Source: Pseudomonas sp. KBW05
GTDB taxonomy: Bacteria; Pseudomonadota; Gammaproteobacteria; Pseudomonadales; Pseudomonadaceae
DNA length: 64,000 nt
Direction: 5' to 3'
Assembly (NCBI RefSeq): GCF_003852405.1
Contig: NZ_QAJM01000002.1
Location: 1-64,000 of the forward strand
Position numbers and translations under genes: made by a program. The notes below the pieces were generated by a model that saw nothing but the letters and a program-made list of their open reading frames with translations, made no database searches and had not been told where the DNA came from. Of the stretch, positions 52,154 through 61,331 are shown one piece after another. How positions within the stretch are numbered: position 1 is the first letter of the stretch; each line of letters opens with the position of its first letter.

Positions 52154-53170
52154 GTGAAAGCTGCCGTCATGTACAAACCGGGTGATATCCGGGTCGAAGA
52201 CGTTCCAAAACCTGGCGTAAAACCTGGCCATGCCCTGGTGCGTGTCGCTGCCTGCGGCGTGTGCGGCTCGGACATCCCGCGCATGTTGAGCAAAGGCGCC
52301 CACGTGATGCCGTTGATCTGCGGCCATGAGTTCGCAGGCTTTATCGAAGAGATCGGCAGCGGTGTCGAAGGTTACTCCGTCGGTGAACTGGTGACCGTGC
52401 CACCGATGATTCCCGATGTGACCAGTGACCAGTACGCCCGTGGCTTCCCATCCCGCTGCGAGCGCTACGACTACTTTGGCAGCCGCCGCGATGGCGCCTA
52501 CGCTGAATACGTCAACGTGCCGCTGAGCAACCTGATCAAGGTGCCGGCGGGCATGGACCCGATTGCCGCGTCCCTGGTGGACCCGGCGGCGATTGCCCTG
52601 CACGCCATCTGGAAGTCAGACTTCAAGGCCGGGCAGAGCGGGGCGGTGGTGGGTTGCGGGCCGATTGGCCTGTTTGTGATCCAGTGGCTGCGCATCATGG
52701 GCGCCAAGGACATTGTCGCCATCGATATTGCCGAAGAAAAACTCGCTATGGCCCGTGAAGCCGGTGCGACCCACACCTTGCTCAGTGGCGCTTCGGATGT
52801 CGACCTGCCACGTTGCCAGTTGGTGATCGAAGCGGCGGGCCATCCCAGCTCGATCAACCAGGCGGTGCAATTGACCAAGGCCGGCGGCCACGTGGTGTTT
52901 ATTGGTATTCCTGCCGGTGAAGTGCCGCTGAGCACCGCGACCTTCTCGCACTTTCTGCGCCAGGAAATCTCCCTGCACGGCGCCTGGAACTCGTTCTCTG
53001 CACCGTTCCCGGGGGATGAGTGGACCGCCTCAATCGACAAGCTGGCCTCGGGTGACTTGCAGTGGAAATTCATGATCACCCACGACCTGCCGCTGACCGA
53101 GTTGCCGGCGATGTTCCAGCGTTACGCCGACCGTAGCGAAGTGGCGGCCAAGGTGATTTTCCGCCCTTGA
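52154..53170 (+). CDS. Zinc-type polyol/alcohol dehydrogenase lacking the structural-zinc lobe
   Basis: A 338-residue medium-chain dehydrogenase (GatD/sorbitol dehydrogenase-like) from GTG 52154. The catalytic zinc ligands are present (C37 in CGVCGSD, GHEF at 57-60), as is the Rossmann motif GCGPIGLFVIQW. The segment where relatives hold four structural-zinc cysteines has only one (C102, before DYFGSRRDGAYAEY). It therefore probably folds without the second zinc. It should oxidise a polyol to a ketose that the next kinase phosphorylates. Confidence 0.83.
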   Translation: MKAAVMYKPGDIRVEDVPKPGVKPGHALVRVAACGVCGSDIPRMLSKGAHVMPLICGHEFAGFIEEIGSGVEGYSVGELVTVPPMIPDVTSDQYARGFPSRCERYDYFGSRRDGAYAEYVNVPLSNLIKVPAGMDPIAASLVDPAAIALHAIWKSDFKAGQSGAVVGCGPIGLFVIQWLRIMGAKDIVAIDIAEEKLAMAREAGATHTLLSGASDVDLPRCQLVIEAAGHPSSINQAVQLTKAGGHVVFIGIPAGEVPLSTATFSHFLRQEISLHGAWNSFSAPFPGDEWTASIDKLASGDLQWKFMITHDLPLTELPAMFQRYADRSEVAAKVIFRP

Positions 53171-53190
53171 TGCACGCTTGCTTGGCCCCG

Positions 53191-53215
53191 CCCTGCAACG
53201 CCCGCCGTTGCAGGG
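53191..53215 (+). terminator. Hairpin between dehydrogenase and kinase genes
   Basis: CCCTGCAACG (53191-53200) and CGTTGCAGGG (53206-53215) form a perfect 10-bp stem followed by TTTAAAAC. It is a likely partial terminator or mRNA-stabilising element inside the operon. Confidence 0.65.
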
Positions 53216-53261
53216 TTTAAAACAAAAAGCGTCGGCAGCACAAGACGCAGGAGGACGACCG

Positions 53262-54782
53262 ATGACCTTGTTGTTGGGACTGGATTTCGGAACAGGTGGC
53301 GTGCGGGCCGGGTTATACGACCTGCACAGCCACAAACTGGTGCAGGTGGCCGAGGCGCCCTACACCACGCAATACCCGCAGCTGGGCTGGGCCGAGCAGG
53401 CGCCCGCCGACTGGTGGTCGGCATTGGGCAAGGCGTGCAGGCAGCTGATGAGCCAGGCCGGGCATCCCCAAGTGGCGGCGGTGTGCGTCGCCACCACCGC
53501 TTCAACGGTGGTCGCTGCACAAGCGGATGGCCAACCCCTGGCCCCGGCACTGTTATGGATGGACTGCCGTGCCGCCGTTGAGTCGGCGCGCACCGCCCAC
53601 ATCAGCCACCCCATGATGAACCAGGGCGGCGACGCGGTGGAGTGGCTGGTGCCCAAGGCCATGTGGCTGGCCGAGCACGAGCCTGAAGTGTATCGGCGTG
53701 CCGCGCGGATTTGCGAAGCGGTGGACTGGATCAACTTCCAGCTCACCGGGCGCTGGGTGGCTTCCCAACTCAACGCCAGCTGCAAATGGAACTACGACAC
53801 GCAGCAACAACGCTTTCCCGTGGAGCTGTATGCCGAATTGGGTATCCCGGAACTGGCGCAAAAGCTGCCGCCGGAAGTGATCAAGGTCGGCGGGCGCATC
53901 GGCCCTCTGACCTTTGATGCGGCCAATCACCTGGGGCTGAGCCGTGACACGCTGGTGGCGCAAGGCGGCATTGACGCCCATATGGCCATGCTCAGTGCCG
54001 GTACCACCGGCGCGGGCGAACTGCTGTTTATCGGTGGCACGTCGGTGGTGCAATTGATGCACACCCCCAAGCGCATCGATGTACCTGGTATCTGGGGGCC
54101 GTACCCTGACGCGTTGCTGGACGGCCAATGGCTGATGGAAGGCGGGCAGGTCTCGGCCGGTTCGATTCTCAATTGGCTGGCACAAAAGATGTTCGGCCTG
54201 GATGACGCCGGCCATCAGCAATTGATCCGCCAGGCGGGTGCGTTGCAACCGGGCTCCACCGGCCTGTTGGTGCTCGATTACTGGATGGGCAACCGTACGC
54301 CATATCGTTCACCGGATATGCGCGGCGCGATCATGGGCTTGTCCCTCAATCACGACCGGCACGACCTCTACCGCGCCTCGGTGGAAGCCATCGCGCTGGG
54401 CTCGGCGAATATTTTTCACACCTGGCGCAATGAAGGCATCGAGATCACCCGGGTGGTCGCCGCCGGTGGGTTCCAGAAGAACCCGTTGTGGTTGCAGGCC
54501 ACCGTCGATGCCACTGGCGTGCCCTTTGAGATGGTGCCCCACGACAACCTCACGTTGATCGGTACCGCCGCCGCGGCTGCATGTGCCCTCGGCGAGTTCA
54601 CTGACTTGCAGCAAGCCGCCACCGCGTTTACCACCGTCGGCCGCCTGATCGAACCCGACCCCTATGCCCACGAGCAGTACATCGAGCTGCTTGGCCGTTA
54701 TCGCGCCGCCACCGACAGCGTGGCGCCCATCAGTTGCAAGCCGCCCGCCAACCGTGTGCTCGGCGTAAGGCCAGCAGCATGA
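53262..54782 (+). CDS. FGGY-family carbohydrate kinase
   Basis: A 506-residue sugar kinase from ATG 53262, preceded by GCAGGAGG. The N-terminal ATP site is LLGLDFGTGGVRAGLYD, the active-site Asp is in AQGGIDAHMAML, and the C-terminal FGGY-type segment is VVAAGGFQKNPLWLQ. The ASCKWNYD region is typical of ribulokinase- and xylulokinase-like members. It would phosphorylate a ketopentose or deoxy analogue made by the dehydrogenase. It overlaps the SorC gene by ATGA. Confidence 0.86.
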   Translation: MTLLLGLDFGTGGVRAGLYDLHSHKLVQVAEAPYTTQYPQLGWAEQAPADWWSALGKACRQLMSQAGHPQVAAVCVATTASTVVAAQADGQPLAPALLWMDCRAAVESARTAHISHPMMNQGGDAVEWLVPKAMWLAEHEPEVYRRAARICEAVDWINFQLTGRWVASQLNASCKWNYDTQQQRFPVELYAELGIPELAQKLPPEVIKVGGRIGPLTFDAANHLGLSRDTLVAQGGIDAHMAMLSAGTTGAGELLFIGGTSVVQLMHTPKRIDVPGIWGPYPDALLDGQWLMEGGQVSAGSILNWLAQKMFGLDDAGHQQLIRQAGALQPGSTGLLVLDYWMGNRTPYRSPDMRGAIMGLSLNHDRHDLYRASVEAIALGSANIFHTWRNEGIEITRVVAAGGFQKNPLWLQATVDATGVPFEMVPHDNLTLIGTAAAAACALGEFTDLQQAATAFTTVGRLIEPDPYAHEQYIELLGRYRAATDSVAPISCKPPANRVLGVRPAA

Positions 54783-55753
54783 GCGCCGAATCGCTGTCAC
54801 CCAAGCTCACCGGGGACTCCCAGCGCGACGACTTGATGGTGCAGGTCGCCAAGCTGTACTTCGATCTGGAAAAGACCCAGAGCGAGATTTCCAAAGAAAC
54901 CGGCCTGACTCGCTGGCAGGTCAGCCGCTTGTTGCGCGAGGCGCGGGACTGTGGCGTGGTGCGCATCGATATCGTCGCCCACTCTGCGCGCGTGCCTGCG
55001 CTTGAGGTGGCGTTGCAGCGCCGCTTCGGCCTGCGTGAAGCCCTGGTACTGGACGTCGAGGACGACGACGCCCTCAACGTGGTCACCCAAGCCGCGGCGC
55101 GCTACCTGTGCAACCTGCAACCCCAACCCGCGCTGATCGGCGTGTCCTGGGGCCGCACCCTGACCAAGATGGCCCAATGGCTGGTGCCGCGCTGGAACGA
55201 AGGGGTCAATGTGGTGTTGCTCAATGGCGCGATCAATACGCGCTCCTCAGGCGAGCCCAACCATAACGTCGCCGAGCGTTTTGCCCAGGCGGCGCGCGGC
55301 CAGGCCACCTTGCTGCCGGTGCCGGCGATTCTGGGGCATGCCCATACCCGCGAAGCGCTGGAGCAAGACCCGGTGATCGCCGAGGTCATGCGCCTTGGCG
55401 AGCAGGCACCGGTGGCGTGCTTCAGCCTTGGGGAGTTGTCTGATCATTCGGTGCTGATGGAGTCCGGCTACATCGACCGGCCTTTGCTCGCCGAACTGGA
55501 GCGCCTGGGAGCCGTCGGCGACATCATGGGCCGCTTTATCGGCATGGACGGCGAGCCGGTGCTGCCGGAGCTGGACGCTCGCACCCTCGGCCTGCGCCTG
55601 TCGGCCCTGCGGGAAAAAGACTGGTCGATTGCCGTGTGTGTCGGCGCCCACAAGCACCGCATCGTCCACGCCAGCGTCAAGGCCGGCTACGTCAATGTGC
55701 TGGCCACCGACGCCGCGACCGCCCGTTATTTGCTGGAGCAGGATCATGAATGA
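54779..55753 (+). CDS. SorC-family sugar-responsive regulator
   Basis: A 324-residue regulator from ATG 54779. The N-terminal helix-turn-helix is at about 15-50 (VAKLYFDLEKTQSEISKETGLTRWQVSRLLREARDCGVVRI). A sugar-binding domain follows (IGVSWGRTLTKMAQWLVPR, HASVKAGYVNVLATDAATARYLL). It is embedded between the kinase and ATPase genes, overlapping both. It is the second regulator of this module, besides the DeoR-type one. Confidence 0.87.
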   Translation: MSAESLSPKLTGDSQRDDLMVQVAKLYFDLEKTQSEISKETGLTRWQVSRLLREARDCGVVRIDIVAHSARVPALEVALQRRFGLREALVLDVEDDDALNVVTQAAARYLCNLQPQPALIGVSWGRTLTKMAQWLVPRWNEGVNVVLLNGAINTRSSGEPNHNVAERFAQAARGQATLLPVPAILGHAHTREALEQDPVIAEVMRLGEQAPVACFSLGELSDHSVLMESGYIDRPLLAELERLGAVGDIMGRFIGMDGEPVLPELDARTLGLRLSALREKDWSIAVCVGAHKHRIVHASVKAGYVNVLATDAATARYLLEQDHE

Positions 55754-57233
55754 GTTGGCCCTGGAAATTCGCCATGTCAGCAAGCGCTTTCCGCCGAATG
55801 TGATCGCGTTGACCGATGCGTCCCTAGACCTACGTCCCGGTGAAGTGCACTGCCTGCTGGGCGCCAACGGTGCGGGCAAAAGCACGCTGTTGAAGATCGT
55901 CGCCGGTGCCCATCGCCCGGATGGCGGCAGCCTGTCCATCGCCGGCAGCCCGGTGGAGTTGAAGAACCCGCAACAGGCGCGTCAGGCCGGGATCGCGATG
56001 ATCTACCAGGAACTGGACCTGATCCCGCAGATGACCGTCGAAGAAAACCTGATGCTCGGCTACGCGCCACGGCGTTTCGGCATGATCGACCGCCGCAAGC
56101 GCAGCGCGTTGGCCAAGGCAGCGCTGATGCGGGTTGGGGCAAACTTTGCCAGCACCGACCGGGTGGGCAGCCTGTCGATTGCCAACCAGCAACTGGCAGC
56201 CATCGCACGGGCATTGACCTGCGAGGCCAAGGTCGTGGTGATGGATGAACCGTCTGCCGCACTCAACGAAACCGAGCTCAAGCAGGTGTTCCAGGTGATC
56301 CGCGAAATCACCGCTGCCGGTGTGGCGGTGTTGTATGTGAGCCACCGGCTCAATGAGATTCGCGAAATAGGTGACCGCGTGACGGTATTGCGCGCCGGGC
56401 GCACCTTGCAAACCCACGAGCTGGCGCACATTGACGACCAGGCATTGATTGCGGCGGTGGTCGGCGAGCACCGTGACCTGCTGGAGCGCAGCCCGCGACA
56501 GGCGCCGCGTGAAGCGTTGGCCCTGGATATCCGTCGACTGCAAGGCGCGCAAGGATTGGATGTACGCGCGTTGCAAGTGCGCCAGGGCGAGATCGTCGGC
56601 TTGGCCGGCCTGAACGGCGCCGGCCGCAGCACCTTGCTCAAGGCGTTGTTCGGGGTAGGGCGCAATGACAGCGATGTGGAGCTGTTCGGCGAACCCTATC
56701 GGCCGCTGACCTCACGCCAGGCGATCCGCCAAGGCGTCGGGCTGGTCCCGGAAAACCGCAAGACCGAAGGCCTGTTGCTGGACGCGCCGATCTACCGCAA
56801 TGCCTGCCTTGTGCATGCACGGCATCTGCGCTGGTTTTCCCACCGCCAGGCCAAGGACCGCGCCGGCCCGGTGCTGCAACGCCTGCAAACCAAGCTCGAC
56901 AACCTGGAGCAACCGGTGCGTCAGCTTTCCGGTGGCAACCAGCAGAAAGTGGTGATGGCCAAGTGGGTGATCGACGGCGCGCGCCTGCTGCTGCTGGACG
57001 AACCGAGCCGTGGCCTGGATGTGGGCGCCAAGGCCGACCTCTATGCCCTGGCCCGCAGCCTGGCCCAGGAAGGCGCGGGCGTGCTGGTGGCCAGCAGTGA
57101 GCTGGATGAGTTGTACGTCAATTGTGACCGGATCTGGGTCATGCACGAGGGGCGCAACGCAGTCTGTTTCGACCCATTGAATGCCAGTCGCGACCAGATC
57201 GACCAGGCCATCCTTATTGGTAAAAGAGTGTAG
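55746..57233 (+). CDS. Ribose-type ABC transporter ATPase (RbsA-like)
   Basis: A 495-residue double ATPase from ATG 55746. Domain 1 has Walker A GANGAGKS and Walker B VVVMDEPSAALN, with a degenerate signature (SIANQQLAAI). Domain 2 has a degenerate Walker A (GLNGAGRS), signature LSGGNQQK and Walker B LLLLDEPSRGLD. One strong and one weak site is normal for this family. It overlaps the SorC gene by 8 nt and is followed 4 nt later by the permease. Confidence 0.9.
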   Translation: MNELALEIRHVSKRFPPNVIALTDASLDLRPGEVHCLLGANGAGKSTLLKIVAGAHRPDGGSLSIAGSPVELKNPQQARQAGIAMIYQELDLIPQMTVEENLMLGYAPRRFGMIDRRKRSALAKAALMRVGANFASTDRVGSLSIANQQLAAIARALTCEAKVVVMDEPSAALNETELKQVFQVIREITAAGVAVLYVSHRLNEIREIGDRVTVLRAGRTLQTHELAHIDDQALIAAVVGEHRDLLERSPRQAPREALALDIRRLQGAQGLDVRALQVRQGEIVGLAGLNGAGRSTLLKALFGVGRNDSDVELFGEPYRPLTSRQAIRQGVGLVPENRKTEGLLLDAPIYRNACLVHARHLRWFSHRQAKDRAGPVLQRLQTKLDNLEQPVRQLSGGNQQKVVMAKWVIDGARLLLLDEPSRGLDVGAKADLYALARSLAQEGAGVLVASSELDELYVNCDRIWVMHEGRNAVCFDPLNASRDQIDQAILIGKRV

Positions 57234-57237
57234 AGCC

Positions 57238-58266
57238 ATGACTATCGCCAGTAACCCCACACCCGTATTCGACAAGCCCGTGACCCTTGCCGCCAGCCGC
57301 CGCAGCGCCGTGCTGGAATGGGTGATGCGCTACAACTTTGTGTTCATCTTCCTGTTTGCCGTGGTGGTGGCAACGTTTTTGTCGGATGACTTCCTGACCT
57401 TCGGCAACATCGCCAATCTGTTCCAGCAAGGGGCCATTGTGGGGATTGTCGCCATCGGCATGACCTTTGTGATCCTGACCGCTAATATCGACCTGTCGGT
57501 CGGCAGCCTGTGCGCCTTCGGTGGCATTCTGGTGGCGGTGCTGTTGCAGAACCAGGTCAGCGGCTGGCTGGCAGTGCCGGCCACCTTGCTGGTGGGCTTG
57601 GCCATCGGCACCTTGATGGGCAGCCTGACCGTATTCGGCAAGGTGCCTAGCTTTATTATCACCCTGGCTGGGTTGGTGTCGCTGCGCGGGGCCACCTTTC
57701 TCGCCTCCGATGGCGCGCCGATTGGCGGCTTGCCGGCCAGCTTCACCGGGTTTGGCTCGTCGATGATCGACATCCTGCCGAGTGCCGGCATCGTGTTTCC
57801 GGTGCTGGGGCTGATCTTCATCCTTATCACCCTGATCGCCTGGCTGGTGCTGCGCTATACCGTGTTTGGCGAGTATGTGCTGGCTACCGGCGGCAACCTG
57901 GAAGCCGCACGCCTGTCCGGTGTGCCGGTGCGGGCGGTCACCATTGGGGTGTTTGCCATCTGCGGCGCATTGGCGGCATTTGCCGGGTTGTTGATGACCT
58001 CGCGGCTGCATGTGGGTCAACCCACGGCCGCCCAGGGCCTGGAGCTGGACGCTATCGCCGCCGTGGTACTGGGTGGCACCAGCCTGTTCGGCGGGCGCGG
58101 CAGCGTGGTGGGCACGGCAGTGGCGGTGATGCTGCTGCAAGTGCTGCGCAATATCTTCAATTTGCTGGGGCTGGGTTCGTTTTATCAAATGGCGATTACC
58201 GGCGTGATCATTGTGTTGGCCATCCTGCTCAACCGCTTGATCGACCATTACGCCGGGCGTACTTGA
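57238..58266 (+). CDS. Ribose-type ABC transporter permease (RbsC-like)
   Basis: A 342-residue inner-membrane permease from ATG 57238, with about 8-10 helices. It carries the FTIL-like FVILTANIDLSVGS, and the conserved IAAVVLGGTSLFGGRGSVVGT. It forms the channel for the sugar delivered by the binding protein. It starts 4 nt after the ATPase stop. Confidence 0.9.
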   Translation: MTIASNPTPVFDKPVTLAASRRSAVLEWVMRYNFVFIFLFAVVVATFLSDDFLTFGNIANLFQQGAIVGIVAIGMTFVILTANIDLSVGSLCAFGGILVAVLLQNQVSGWLAVPATLLVGLAIGTLMGSLTVFGKVPSFIITLAGLVSLRGATFLASDGAPIGGLPASFTGFGSSMIDILPSAGIVFPVLGLIFILITLIAWLVLRYTVFGEYVLATGGNLEAARLSGVPVRAVTIGVFAICGALAAFAGLLMTSRLHVGQPTAAQGLELDAIAAVVLGGTSLFGGRGSVVGTAVAVMLLQVLRNIFNLLGLGSFYQMAITGVIIVLAILLNRLIDHYAGRT

Positions 58267-58278
58267 GGATAACGACGA

Positions 58279-58953
58279 ATGAATGCACCACAGATCAAGG
58301 CCGTGATCTTCGATATGGATGGCTTGTTGCTCGACACCGAGGGCGTCTATACCGAGGTCACCCAAATTATCTCCGACCGCTACGGTGGCCGGGCTTTTGA
58401 CTGGCAGTTCAAACAGCACACCATTGGCCTTGGGGCGTATGACCTGGCGAGCTACATCGTGGGTTCGCTTGAGCTGCCGATCAGCCCCGAGGCGTTCCTG
58501 GAACTGCGTACGCCGCTGATGAACGAACGTTTCCCCCGCGCCGGCGCCATGGCTGGGGCCGAAGCCCTGGTGCGACACCTGTCGGCCAAAGGCGTACCGA
58601 TTGCGGTGGGGACCAGCTCATCGCGGCATTACTTCGATTTGAAGATCAGCCGTCATCGGCAATGGTTCGGTTTGTTTGATGCGATTGTCACGGCGGACGA
58701 CCCACACGTCGGCGCGGCCAAGCCCGCACCGGACATTTTCCTGGTGGCAGCCCAACGCCTGGGCGTGGCCCCGGCGGATTGCCTGGTGTTCGAAGATTCA
58801 CCGTTTGGTGTTACGGCGGCGAAGGCGGCGGGGATGTATGCGGTGGCAGTTCCTGATCCGGCGATGCCGGATGAGAAATTCCAGCATGCTGACCATCGTC
58901 TCGTCAGCCTCGAAGCCTTCGAACCCGTTTCATGGGGCTTGCCTGCATACTAA
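58279..58953 (+). CDS. HAD-superfamily sugar-phosphate phosphatase
   Basis: A 224-residue hydrolase. The nucleophile pair is in IFDMDGLLLDTE (D12, D14), Ser/Thr in VGTSSSR, Lys in AAKPAPDIF and the acidic pair in VFEDSPFGV. It resembles HDHD1/GS1-like phosphatases, including polyol-phosphate and pseudouridine phosphatases. It is the last gene of the module, 12 nt after the permease. It may remove phosphate from a toxic side product or from the pathway sugar. Confidence 0.85.
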   Translation: MNAPQIKAVIFDMDGLLLDTEGVYTEVTQIISDRYGGRAFDWQFKQHTIGLGAYDLASYIVGSLELPISPEAFLELRTPLMNERFPRAGAMAGAEALVRHLSAKGVPIAVGTSSSRHYFDLKISRHRQWFGLFDAIVTADDPHVGAAKPAPDIFLVAAQRLGVAPADCLVFEDSPFGVTAAKAAGMYAVAVPDPAMPDEKFQHADHRLVSLEAFEPVSWGLPAY

Positions 58954-58970
58954 AAAGCACCGCAAGTCCC

Positions 58971-59059
58971 TGTGGGAGCGGGCTTGCTCGCGAGTGCGGT
59001 GTGTCAGTTGGTGCATTTGATGCTGATACACCGCTTTCGCGAGCAAGCCCGCTCCCACA
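58971..59059. repeat. REP doublet (REPIN)
   Basis: It starts TGTGGGAGCGGGCTTGCTCG and ends in the inverse complement, with a short spacer (GTGCGGTGTG...). A further half copy (AAGCCCGCTCCCAC) follows to about 59.075 kb. It lies after the sugar module and before an unrelated small gene. Confidence 0.85.
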
Positions 59060-59108
59060 CAAGCCCGCTCCCACCTAGTGGTGTGCACACTTTGGGAACG
59101 GTGTGGCC

Positions 59109-59390
59109 TCAGACAAACGGCTGCCCGCTGAACCCGCGTGGCAAACGCTGCAATCCCGGCAAATCAGTAAGGCGCTGCGTCCACGCGTTGCGCCAGTCGC
59201 CGGCGGTATGAGCCTTGGCTCTGCGGTTGGCACGCCGGGTCGCATTGCGTTGCACGCGGCGGGCTTCCTTGTAGGCATCGGTGTTGCGGCAGGTGCGGCA
59301 CTTGACCCGATTCAGCTCGGTGCTGGAGGGGAGGTTGGTGCCGTGGTGGCCGCAGGCAAGATGGCCGGCGACCTTGAAGTGAATGACCAT
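59109..59390 (-). CDS. Small basic protein with a possible zinc knuckle
   Basis: A 93-residue protein from ATG 59390 with a good AAGGAG 8 nt before it. C13, H15, H16, C31 and C34 (CGHHG, then CRTC) could bind one zinc. The rest is basic (RRVQRNATRRANRRAK), which suggests nucleic acid binding. I do not recognise the family. It stands alone after the REP doublet. Confidence 0.6.
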   Translation of the reverse strand: MVIHFKVAGHLACGHHGTNLPSSTELNRVKCRTCRNTDAYKEARRVQRNATRRANRRAKAHTAGDWRNAWTQRLTDLPGLQRLPRGFSGQPFV

Positions 59391-59521
59391 AGGAGCATCT
59401 CCTTCTTATAGGGGAGGGTGGGAAGGCTTTTCCCGGTGCCTCAATGTTGTGACCCCGCCTGCACAGCCGCGTTCGCTTTAGTTTGGTACCCTGACGCGCA
59501 CCCAATCATAAAAAGGAAGCA

Positions 59522-59983
59522 ATGATGAGCGTCGAAACCCTGCCACACGAGGGCAGTTGCCGCTGCAATCGCGTGCGTTTCAGTGTCAGCGTGGCCCCGG
59601 TGATCACCATGGCGTGTCACTGCACCGGCTGCCAGAAAATGTCCTCCAGCGCTTTCTCCCTCAGCGCCTTGATACCCGCTAGCGGCTTCACAGTGACCGC
59701 TGGTTGCCCGGTGATCGGCGGGTTGCAGGGGGTGGACCGTCACTACTTTTGCCCCCATTGCATGAGCTGGTTGTTTACGCGCCCCCATGGCATCGATGAG
59801 TTCGTCAATGTGCGCGCCACCTTGCTGGATAACGCCAACGAGTACGTGCCTTTCATGGAAACCTGGACTCGGGAAAAACTGGCCTGGGCCACCACCCCTG
59901 CCGTCGAAAGCTTTGCGCAATTGCCGCAGCCGGAGGCGTTTCCGCGATTGTTGCAGGCCTACGCTGAGTTTACCGCGCGCTGA
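59522..59983 (+). CDS. GFA-fold zinc protein
   Basis: A 153-residue protein of the glutathione-dependent formaldehyde-activating/CENP-V fold. The zinc cysteines are C13, C15 (SCRCNRVRF), C32, C34, C37 (CHCTGCQ) and C77, C80 (CPHC). AAGGAAGCA precedes ATG 59522, with ATG 59525 also possible. The substrate is unknown; the family is widespread and poorly defined. Confidence 0.83.
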   Translation: MMSVETLPHEGSCRCNRVRFSVSVAPVITMACHCTGCQKMSSSAFSLSALIPASGFTVTAGCPVIGGLQGVDRHYFCPHCMSWLFTRPHGIDEFVNVRATLLDNANEYVPFMETWTREKLAWATTPAVESFAQLPQPEAFPRLLQAYAEFTAR

Positions 59984-59985
59984 GT

Positions 59986-60513
59986 TCAGTCAATCAAGGC
60001 CAGCAGGTCGGTGTCGCCCACATCCACACCGGCCTGGCTCAGCAGTGTGGTCACTTGGCCGCGATGGTGGGTCTGGTGGTTGAAGAAGTGCAGCAACAGG
60101 CTGAAAAAGTCCTTGTTGGCCGCGACGCCGCGCATGTTGTGGTACTGCAAGCGCTGGTCTAGCTCGGGCGCTTGCAGGGTGTTGACCCAGTCGATGATCA
60201 ATCGATCCAGCCAGATGCGATAGGCGGCGAGTGCACGCAGGTCGGCGAAGGCCAGTTGCCTCAGGTCGGCCGGCATGGCGACAGCCTCCAGCGGTACCAG
60301 CGCCAAATAACCTGCCGGGTGTTGGGCAAAGCGCTTGAGCCACACTGTATCGCCGAGGGCCAGGTGGTTCAGCGTGCCGAGGATCGAGTCGAAAAAGGCC
60401 CGTCGATCTTCCAGCAGTTGCGCGTCCGTGAGGTGGCTGGCGGCGTCATACACCTTTTGGTTCATCCACTGGTTGTAGCTTGCCATCAGCGTGATGTGTT
60501 CAATCCGGTTCAC
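59986..60513 (-). CDS. DinB-family metalloprotein
   Basis: A 175-residue four-helix protein, start GTG 60513 with an AGAGAG site before it; a longer frame upstream is less likely. The three His ligands of the family are visible as HLALGD (about 51), then HFFNHQTHHRGQ (about 142-152). DinB proteins are metal-dependent, often thiol-linked enzymes of unknown substrate. It converges with the GFA gene with 2 nt between. Confidence 0.83.
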   Translation of the reverse strand: MNRIEHITLMASYNQWMNQKVYDAASHLTDAQLLEDRRAFFDSILGTLNHLALGDTVWLKRFAQHPAGYLALVPLEAVAMPADLRQLAFADLRALAAYRIWLDRLIIDWVNTLQAPELDQRLQYHNMRGVAANKDFFSLLLHFFNHQTHHRGQVTTLLSQAGVDVGDTDLLALID

Positions 60514-60638
60514 GGGGTTGCTCTCTTGAAAGCGGGGTGGCGCCATCATAAGCCGCGCCCGCCCGGCGGTCATGGTGTTCCGGCAGGCACGGGCTATGGT
60601 TGTTAGACGCCAACAGTGCGCCCTCGGAGGGTCACAGC

Positions 60639-61331
60639 ATGAACACCAGCGATCTACTGGAACAACTCCTGCGCGCCGGGCAATCGGGCGGCGGTGGCTC
60701 GGGCAACGGCCTGGGCGGGTTGCTCGGCGGTTTATTGAAAGGCACCAGCACCGGCAATGCATCGGCGGGCGGCGGTTTAGGCGGGTTGTTAGGCGGGCTC
60801 GGCGGCCTGTTGGGCGGCGGCGCGACTGCACGGCCTGCGCAGGGGCGCGCTGGCGGGATGAATTACGCGGCACTGGCGTCGTTGGGCATGATGGCCTTCC
60901 AGGCGTATCAGGCCTGGCAGAGCCAGCAGGCCAGCCAACTGCAAGCCGCCTTCCAGACGGCGGACCAGCTTGATGGCCCCGAGGCCGAAGCCCATAGCCA
61001 TGCGGTATTGCGCGCCTTGATCGCGGCCGCCAAGGCCGATGGGCGTATTGATGAAAAAGAGCAGCAGATGATTTCCAACGAGCTGCGCCAGCACACCGAC
61101 GATCCGCAGTTGCAACAGTGGCTCGACGCCGAAGTCGCTAAGCCGCTGGATGCCGCGGATTTCGCCGAGTTTGCCGGCGACCCCGCGGTGGCTGCCGAGG
61201 TGTATCTGGCCAGTGTGCTGCTGGTGGATGACCAGCAGGACGCCGAACGCAATTACCTGGATGATCTGGCGGCGCAGCTGCAACTCGATCCGCAGTTGCA
61301 GCTGCACCTGGAGCAACAGGCCAAAGCCTAG
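60639..61331 (+). CDS. DUF533/TerB-like membrane-associated protein
   Basis: A 230-residue protein from ATG 60639, with CGGAGGG before it. Residues 16-85 are a glycine-rich stretch (GGLLGGLLKG, GGLGGLLGG). The C-terminal half is a helical DUF533/TerB-like domain (LRALIAAAKADGRIDEKEQQMISNEL). The family includes E. coli YebE. It overlaps the convergent barrel gene by 4 bp. Confidence 0.82.
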   Translation: MNTSDLLEQLLRAGQSGGGGSGNGLGGLLGGLLKGTSTGNASAGGGLGGLLGGLGGLLGGGATARPAQGRAGGMNYAALASLGMMAFQAYQAWQSQQASQLQAAFQTADQLDGPEAEAHSHAVLRALIAAAKADGRIDEKEQQMISNELRQHTDDPQLQQWLDAEVAKPLDAADFAEFAGDPAVAAEVYLASVLLVDDQQDAERNYLDDLAAQLQLDPQLQLHLEQQAKA

